Below, in pieces: positions 59,645 to 64,000 of a stretch of DNA of 64,000 nt; within the stretch, counting starts at the first letter, position 1, and the number at the start of each line of letters is the position of its first letter. The DNA comes from Stenotrophomonas indicatrix. GTDB taxonomy: Bacteria; Pseudomonadota; Gammaproteobacteria; Xanthomonadales; Xanthomonadaceae. A program made the position numbers and the translations under genes. The stretch is from positions 186,001 through 250,000 of the forward strand of contig NZ_PEJS01000002.1 in NCBI RefSeq assembly GCF_002750975.1, read 5' to 3'. Under the pieces are notes generated by a model that was not told where the DNA came from, searched no databases, and saw only the letters and a program-made list of their open reading frames with translations.

Positions 59645-60619
59645 GTGAACGCCCAGCCCGCACCCATCACCGCCCTCAACCACACGCTCGACAACGAGCC
59701 GCAGCAGATCACCGCGCCGCTGACCCATTCGGCCGCGTTCCTGGTGCTGACGGTGAAGGACGATGCGGCGTCGCTGGCGAAAGTGCGCGAGGTGCTGGCC
59801 AGCACCGATGACCTGATCAAGAACACCGCCATCCGTGAGATCGAGCGCACCTTCACCTGCAACGTGGCCATCGGCCACCGCGTGTGGGCGCCGCTGGTGG
59901 GCAGTACGCCGCCGCGCGAGTTGAAGCCGTTCCAGGAAGTGAAGGGTGCGACCCACACGGCAGTCTCCACGCCGGGCGACCTGCTGTACCACATCCGTGC
60001 ACGCACGATGGACCTGATCGTGGCCTTCGAGCGCAACCTGATGATGGCCTTCGGCGATGCGGTGGACGCGGTGGATGACGTGGCCGGTTTCCGCTACTTC
60101 GACGGCCGCGACCTGCTCGATTTCGTCGACGGCACGGCCAACCCCGAGGGCCTGTCACTGCCGGAGGCGACCATCGTCGGCGACGAGGATCCCGACCATG
60201 CCGGTGGCAGCTACGTGGTGGTGCAGAAGTACCTGCACAACCTCGATGCCTGGCGCGCGCAGAAGACCGAAGCGCAGGAAGCGATCATCGGCCGCACCAA
60301 GCACGACAACATCGAGCTGGACGACGCACCGGCCGATGCGCAGAAGTCGCACAAGACGCTGTGCACCATCGAGGATGGCGACGGCGAGCACGAGATCCTG
60401 CGCGACAACATGCCCTTCGCCAATCCGGGGCGTGGCGAGTACGGCACCTACTTCATCGGCTACACGCGCCGGCTGTGGGTGATCGAGAAGATGCTGGAGC
60501 GGATGTTCATCGGCAATCCCGCGCCGCTGCATGACCGCATCCTCGATTTCTCCACCGCGACCACCGGCGTCACCTTCTTTGCGCCCTCGCGCAAGGTGCT
60601 GGCCGACCTGGGCGACTGA
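59645..60619 (+). CDS. Dyp-type peroxidase
   Basis: 324 residues, GTG start with AGGAA upstream. Dyp signature DLLDFVDGTANP (GxxDG variant, Asp near residue 162) and a heme-ligand region GRGEYGTYFIGYTRRLWVIEKMLERMF. No Tat signal, so cytosolic, in the EfeB-distant B/A-type group. Heme peroxidase acting on dyes, phenolics or porphyrins; natural substrate unknown. Confidence 0.93.
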   Translation: MNAQPAPITALNHTLDNEPQQITAPLTHSAAFLVLTVKDDAASLAKVREVLASTDDLIKNTAIREIERTFTCNVAIGHRVWAPLVGSTPPRELKPFQEVKGATHTAVSTPGDLLYHIRARTMDLIVAFERNLMMAFGDAVDAVDDVAGFRYFDGRDLLDFVDGTANPEGLSLPEATIVGDEDPDHAGGSYVVVQKYLHNLDAWRAQKTEAQEAIIGRTKHDNIELDDAPADAQKSHKTLCTIEDGDGEHEILRDNMPFANPGRGEYGTYFIGYTRRLWVIEKMLERMFIGNPAPLHDRILDFSTATTGVTFFAPSRKVLADLGD

Positions 60620-60641
60620 TCACGCCGGGTGGGGCAGCCAG

Positions 60642-60709
60642 GTAGATCCACGCCATGCGTGGATGGATCAACCGGTTGCCCGGAACAGCCACGCATGGCG
60701 TGTCTCTAC
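60642..60709. repeat. GTAG-type REP pair
   Basis: GTAG-headed ATCCACGCCATGCGTGGAT (60642-60664) and an inverted, imperfect AGCCACGCATGGCGTGTCT ending CTAC (60688-60709). Confidence 0.8.
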
Positions 60710-60779
60710 TGCGCCGCCATCTGCCTGTCATCTACGGCGCCGACCATGACGCGTTGGGATGGACGTGGAGACGTGGGTG

Positions 60780-61196
60780 ATGGCTTCTGCAGGCAACAAG
60801 CGCACCTCGCGCCGTGGCTGGCGCCCGTTGGCATGGTTGCTGGGCCTGTTGGCGCTGGGGAGCGCCAGCGTGTCCGCACAGGACGCGCCTGCGCATTGGA
60901 TGGCCTATGCCGCCTCCGTCAGCGGCGAGTTGCAGCAGCGTCTGCAGCAGGAGCAGGATCCGCACGCGCAGCGCCTGCTGGCCTGGCTGCAGGAGCATCC
61001 CGATGCGCCGGCGCCGTTGGTGGTGAGCGTGTGGATCGCCGGCGATGGTGCCATCTCGAAACTGGAATTCGACAGCCTGGGTGATGCACGGGTCGATGCC
61101 GATCTGCGTGCGGCGCTGCAGGCCACGCCGTTGCCGGCACCGCCGCCGAAGGACATGCGACAGCCGCTGCGATTGGGGCTGACCTTTACCCAGTAG
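60780..61196 (+). CDS. Exported TonB C-terminal-domain-like protein
   Basis: 138 residues from ATG 60780 (GGAG upstream); ATG 60759 is an alternative. Signal or anchor segment (WRPLAWLLGLLALGSASVSA) followed by a TonB-C-like fold: VVSVWIAGDGAISKLEFDSLGDARVDADLRAALQ then PLRLGLTF. It lacks the Pro-rich spacer and so is not a full TonB. The stop codon TAG is the GTAG of a SMAG repeat. A TonB-dependent receptor is nearby, convergent. Confidence 0.78.
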   Translation: MASAGNKRTSRRGWRPLAWLLGLLALGSASVSAQDAPAHWMAYAASVSGELQQRLQQEQDPHAQRLLAWLQEHPDAPAPLVVSVWIAGDGAISKLEFDSLGDARVDADLRAALQATPLPAPPPKDMRQPLRLGLTFTQ

Positions 61197-61312
61197 ATCC
61201 ACGCCATGCGTGGATGCCGGGCATCGGTAGACGCCAACCTTGGTTGGCGCTCACCTGCCGACCAAGGTCGGCATCTACCAAACGCAGCCACGCATGGCGT
61301 GGCTCTACTGCG
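61193..61312. repeat. Array of four GTAG-type REP palindromes of three kinds
   Basis: GTAG-ATCCACGCCATGCGTGGAT (61193-61215), GTAG-ACGCCAACCTTGGTTGGCG (61229-61252), inverted GCCGACCAAGGTCGGC ending CTAC (61256-61279) and inverted AGCCACGCATGGCGTGGCT ending CTAC (61287-61312). Confidence 0.85.
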
Positions 61313-61889
61313 CAGGTACTGCCTGCGGCTCGCGCGCGGCGGCGCGCCACGCCCGCAGCCCGAACAATGCCAGGCCCAGGAAGAACACGTACAACGCAGC
61401 AGTCACGTGCAGCGATTTGAACAGATAGGCGCCCACGTAGACCACGTCCACCACGATCCACACCCACCAGCAGGCCGTGTGCCGGCGTGCCTGCCACCAT
61501 TGCCCGACCAGGCTCAGTGCGGTCAGCATCGCGTCCAGCCACGGCAACGCTGCATCGGTGAAGGTGTGCATGCCGGCGCCAAGCGCCACGCCGCCACACA
61601 GGCCGATGGCCAGGTCGCGCAGCAGCTTGCCGCGCGCCAGCGGCACGATGCGGATGCTGCCTTCATCGGCGGCGTGCTGGCGCCAGTTGATCCAGCCGTA
61701 GACCAGGAAACCACCAAAGGCGACCTGCAGCAGCGTGTCCGAGTACAGCTTGGCTTCGGCGAACACTGCGCCGTACAGCGCGACCGACAGCAGGCCGACC
61801 GGCCACGCGGCCAGCCGTCGCTTTGCCATCAACCACACCCCGAGGATGCTGAAGAGCGCGGCAGTCCACTCGAGCGCGACGCCGCTCAC
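61305..61889 (-). CDS. pnuC: PnuC-family vitamin transporter
   Basis: 194 residues, seven predicted membrane segments. PnuC motifs: WTAALFSILGVWLMAKRR, WPVGLLSVALYGAVFAEAKLYSDTLLQVAF, YGWINW and a C-terminal VGQWWQARRHTACWWVWIVVDVVYVGAYLFK. It moves nicotinamide riboside inward, but some proteobacterial members (PnuT) carry thiamine. It overlaps the TonB receptor stop by 4 bases (ATGA), so they are translationally coupled and probably share a substrate. Confidence 0.9.
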   Translation of the reverse strand: MSGVALEWTAALFSILGVWLMAKRRLAAWPVGLLSVALYGAVFAEAKLYSDTLLQVAFGGFLVYGWINWRQHAADEGSIRIVPLARGKLLRDLAIGLCGGVALGAGMHTFTDAALPWLDAMLTALSLVGQWWQARRHTACWWVWIVVDVVYVGAYLFKSLHVTAALYVFFLGLALFGLRAWRAAAREPQAVPAQ

Positions 61890-64000
61890 AGCGCGAACGT
61901 CACCGACAGGCGTGCCTGCCGCGGCGCACCCGGGAACAGGTAGTAGTCACCGCCGCTGCTGCCGGTGTCGCGCCAGTAGAAGCGGTTGAACAGGTTGTCC
62001 ACCGACAGGTTCCAGCTGACCGCACGGTCGTGCAGGCGGTGCTGGAAGCGCAGGCCGGCGTCGAACACCGAGTAGTCCGGTGCGCGCACACCGCCGTCGG
62101 CGCGGGCCACGTTGGAGGAGGCATAGCGCCAGCCACCGGTCACATCCAGGCCTTCAACGAACGGCAGCGCGTACGCCAAGTGCACGCTGGCGCGCACCTT
62201 CGGCACGTTCACCAGCTGATGGCCTTCATAGGCCGGGGTGCCGGTGTCGCGTGCGCGCGCCTGCAGCACGCTGGCGCTGGCGACGATCTGCAGCGCGTCG
62301 GTCAGCTGGCCGTTGGCGGTCAGTTCCAGGCCGGTATGGGTCTGCTGACCCTCTTCGACGAAGGTGTAGCCGACATCGCTGCCGTCGGGCTTTGCGTACT
62401 GGTAGGGCTGGGAGGTGCGGAACACGGCCGCGCCCAGGGTGAGGGCGTCCACCGGCACGTACTTCACGCCCACTTCCAGCTGCCGCGACTGCATCGACGG
62501 CAGGAAGGTATCGGCGTTGGACGTCCAGAACGGTGCTTCCTGGCCCAGCGAAATGCCGCGCACATAGCTGGCGTAAGCGTTGAGCTGATCGGTGGCCTTC
62601 CACACCAGCGCGGTCTGCGGCAGGAAGCGCGACAGGCGGCTGTGGCGCTGCGGCGTGCCGCGCTTGTCGTAGGCGCGCTCGTCCAGACGCACGAAGCGGC
62701 CGCCGGCCAGCCATTGCCAGTCATCGCCGAAGCTCATCCGGTCCAGCGCGAAGAATGCGGTCTGCCGGCTGTCCAGGCGCCGTGCAGATGCACCCGGCAT
62801 CTTCGGCGAGGGCTCGAACACCGGCACCTGCACGTCGTGGATGTTGCTGGTGCCGACGTACTCGTTGACGCTCGGGCGCTTGTCGATGGTGCGGCGGAAG
62901 TAGTCGGCGCCGACGCTCAGCTGGTGGCCGACGCTGCCGGTCTCGAAACTGCCGCGCAGTTCGGCACGGGCCTGCTGGTTGCGGCGGGTGTCATCCGGGC
63001 TGCGGTAGTCGTAGATGTCGTAGTCGCCGTTGGGGGCGAAGTAGTTGCCCGGCACGCTGCCGTCTGCGCACCCTGCGGTGTAGTAGCAGCCGTAGGCGAA
63101 GGCGACGTTGTCATCGATCACCGAACGGCTGTGGCCGACCGAGACGCGCGACTGCCACGCATCGTTGAAGTCATAGGTGTGCAGCGCGGTGATGTTGGTG
63201 CTGGCAATGTCCACCGGCCGCTGCCACGGCTGGTAGCCGAGCAGGCGTTCGCGGTCGACGCCGCGCGGCAGGTCGCGCGCGCCCAGCAGCTGGAAGCCGG
63301 ACACCGAGCGCTGCGCGCTGGTCTGGTAGTTGGCATCCACTTCCAGCTTGCCGTGTTCGCCGATCAGCCAGTCGGTGGCCAGCGAATAGAAGTTGCGGCG
63401 ACCGTCGGCATGCTCGACGTAGGAATCACTGGCATCCCAGGCCGCGTTCAGACGCACGCCGAAGCGCGGGGTCAGCCAGTGGCCGACATCCACGGCGGCA
63501 TAGCGCGAGCCTTCCGAATCGGTGCCCAGGGTGACCGTGCGCACTTCCGCAGGGCGCTTGCCCACGTAGTTGATGATGCCGCCGGGTGCCATCACGCCAG
63601 CCGCCAGGCCAGCTTCGCCCTTGAGGATCTGCACTTCCTGGATGTTCTCCAGCGCCAGGCGCTGCTCGCCGGCGATGGACATGCCGTTGAAGCGGTAGCC
63701 GGTGGCCGCATCCAGCGCGAAGCCGCGGATGGCGATGTTCTGGTAGTAGCCCACCGGCGCATAGGCATCGCCCAGCGAGGCATCATTGCTGGCCAGCTCG
63801 GACAGCGAACGCACCTGGCGGCGGTCGAGGTAGTCGCGCTCCAGCACATTCACCGAGGCGGGGGTGTCCTTCCACGAGCCGCCGCCGAAGGCGTTGACGC
63901 GCGAGGTATCGGCCTTCGGTTTGCCGGCCTGCACGCGCACCGCCGCCAGTTCGGTGGGCGAGGAGGGCGCATCAGCAGCGTCGGTGCCTGCCTCGCTGGC
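61886..64000 (-). CDS. TonB-dependent receptor (5' end outside window)
   Basis: The frame stays open to the window edge, so the N-terminus and signal are missing; about 704 residues are visible. Plug domain: VNVLERDYLDRRQVRSLSELASN, QNIAIRGFALDAATGYRFNGMSI, IQEVQILKGEAGLAAGVMAPGGIINYVGKRP. Barrel ends with FYWRDTGSSGGDYYLFPGAPRQARLSVTFAL. The plug resembles siderophore-type receptors, but coupling to PnuC suggests a vitamin such as nicotinamide riboside or thiamine. Confidence 0.92.
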   Translation of the reverse strand, partial: ASEAGTDAADAPSSPTELAAVRVQAGKPKADTSRVNAFGGGSWKDTPASVNVLERDYLDRRQVRSLSELASNDASLGDAYAPVGYYQNIAIRGFALDAATGYRFNGMSIAGEQRLALENIQEVQILKGEAGLAAGVMAPGGIINYVGKRPAEVRTVTLGTDSEGSRYAAVDVGHWLTPRFGVRLNAAWDASDSYVEHADGRRNFYSLATDWLIGEHGKLEVDANYQTSAQRSVSGFQLLGARDLPRGVDRERLLGYQPWQRPVDIASTNITALHTYDFNDAWQSRVSVGHSRSVIDDNVAFAYGCYYTAGCADGSVPGNYFAPNGDYDIYDYRSPDDTRRNQQARAELRGSFETGSVGHQLSVGADYFRRTIDKRPSVNEYVGTSNIHDVQVPVFEPSPKMPGASARRLDSRQTAFFALDRMSFGDDWQWLAGGRFVRLDERAYDKRGTPQRHSRLSRFLPQTALVWKATDQLNAYASYVRGISLGQEAPFWTSNADTFLPSMQSRQLEVGVKYVPVDALTLGAAVFRTSQPYQYAKPDGSDVGYTFVEEGQQTHTGLELTANGQLTDALQIVASASVLQARARDTGTPAYEGHQLVNVPKVRASVHLAYALPFVEGLDVTGGWRYASSNVARADGGVRAPDYSVFDAGLRFQHRLHDRAVSWNLSVDNLFNRFYWRDTGSSGGDYYLFPGAPRQARLSVTFAL

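Noticed and set aside
61193..61312. CRISPR-like array
   Set aside because: Units are palindromes of different sequence and orientation with irregular spacing; no direct-repeat/spacer pattern and no cas genes.

Overview
The window is high-GC chromosomal DNA that I assign to the Stenotrophomonas maltophilia complex (Xanthomonadales). The reasons are many GTAG-headed REP palindromes (the SMAG type described from S. maltophilia), an Ax21-type outer-membrane protein, and gene neighbourhoods such as rhodanese-secB-gpsA and hemD-hemX-hemY. I see no rRNA, tRNA, prophage, transposase or CRISPR array. Genes are dense, and both window edges cut a gene: a TldD-like metallopeptidase at the left and a TonB-dependent receptor at the right.

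Region by region. 1-2.2 kb holds two tandem Tat-exported TldD-like proteins. 2.2-2.9 kb is a gene-free block of stacked palindromes, including two inverted copies of a structured repeat whose inner hairpin differs by compensating changes. 2.9-9.2 kb carries a DUF938 methyltransferase, a large fused indolepyruvate:ferredoxin-type oxidoreductase and two exported proteins. 9.2-19.8 kb has a Ycf46-like AAA ATPase divergent from a ParA-like ATPase, followed by a long co-directional run: sixA, yceI, a phospholipase D-type lipoprotein, a thioesterase, an acyltransferase, a hydrolase, a TPR protein and a PEBP protein. 19.9-22.2 kb (minus strand) has two META-domain proteins and uppP.

22.2-33.4 kb is the nitrogen-control region. 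glnA has a match to the sigma-54 promoter consensus preceded by NtrC-type sites; glnK-amtB follows. Two cell-wall lipoproteins (an AmiD-like amidase and MltA) and a TonB receptor behind a Zur-like box come next, then ntrBC with its own NtrC-type site directly before the ntrB start. Together glnA, glnK, amtB, ntrB and ntrC form the ammonium-assimilation and sensing circuit. 33.4-45.3 kb holds two tandem SodC lipoproteins, a thiolase, the hemD-hemX-hemY group, secB, gpsA and a possible Ivy-like lysozyme inhibitor.

45.3-57 kb is more accessory in character: regulators paired with small enzymes (HTH/RidA, TetR/DUF1348 with a perfect palindromic operator, AraC/SDR, TetR/epimerase), a broken marR gene, a GAF histidine kinase, an L,D-transpeptidase that probably starts at ATT, and an Lpp-like lipoprotein. 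57-64 kb carries ax21, an AraC regulator, small cytosolic proteins, a Dyp-type peroxidase, a TonB-C-like protein, and a TonB receptor/PnuC-family pair that probably takes up a vitamin-type substrate.
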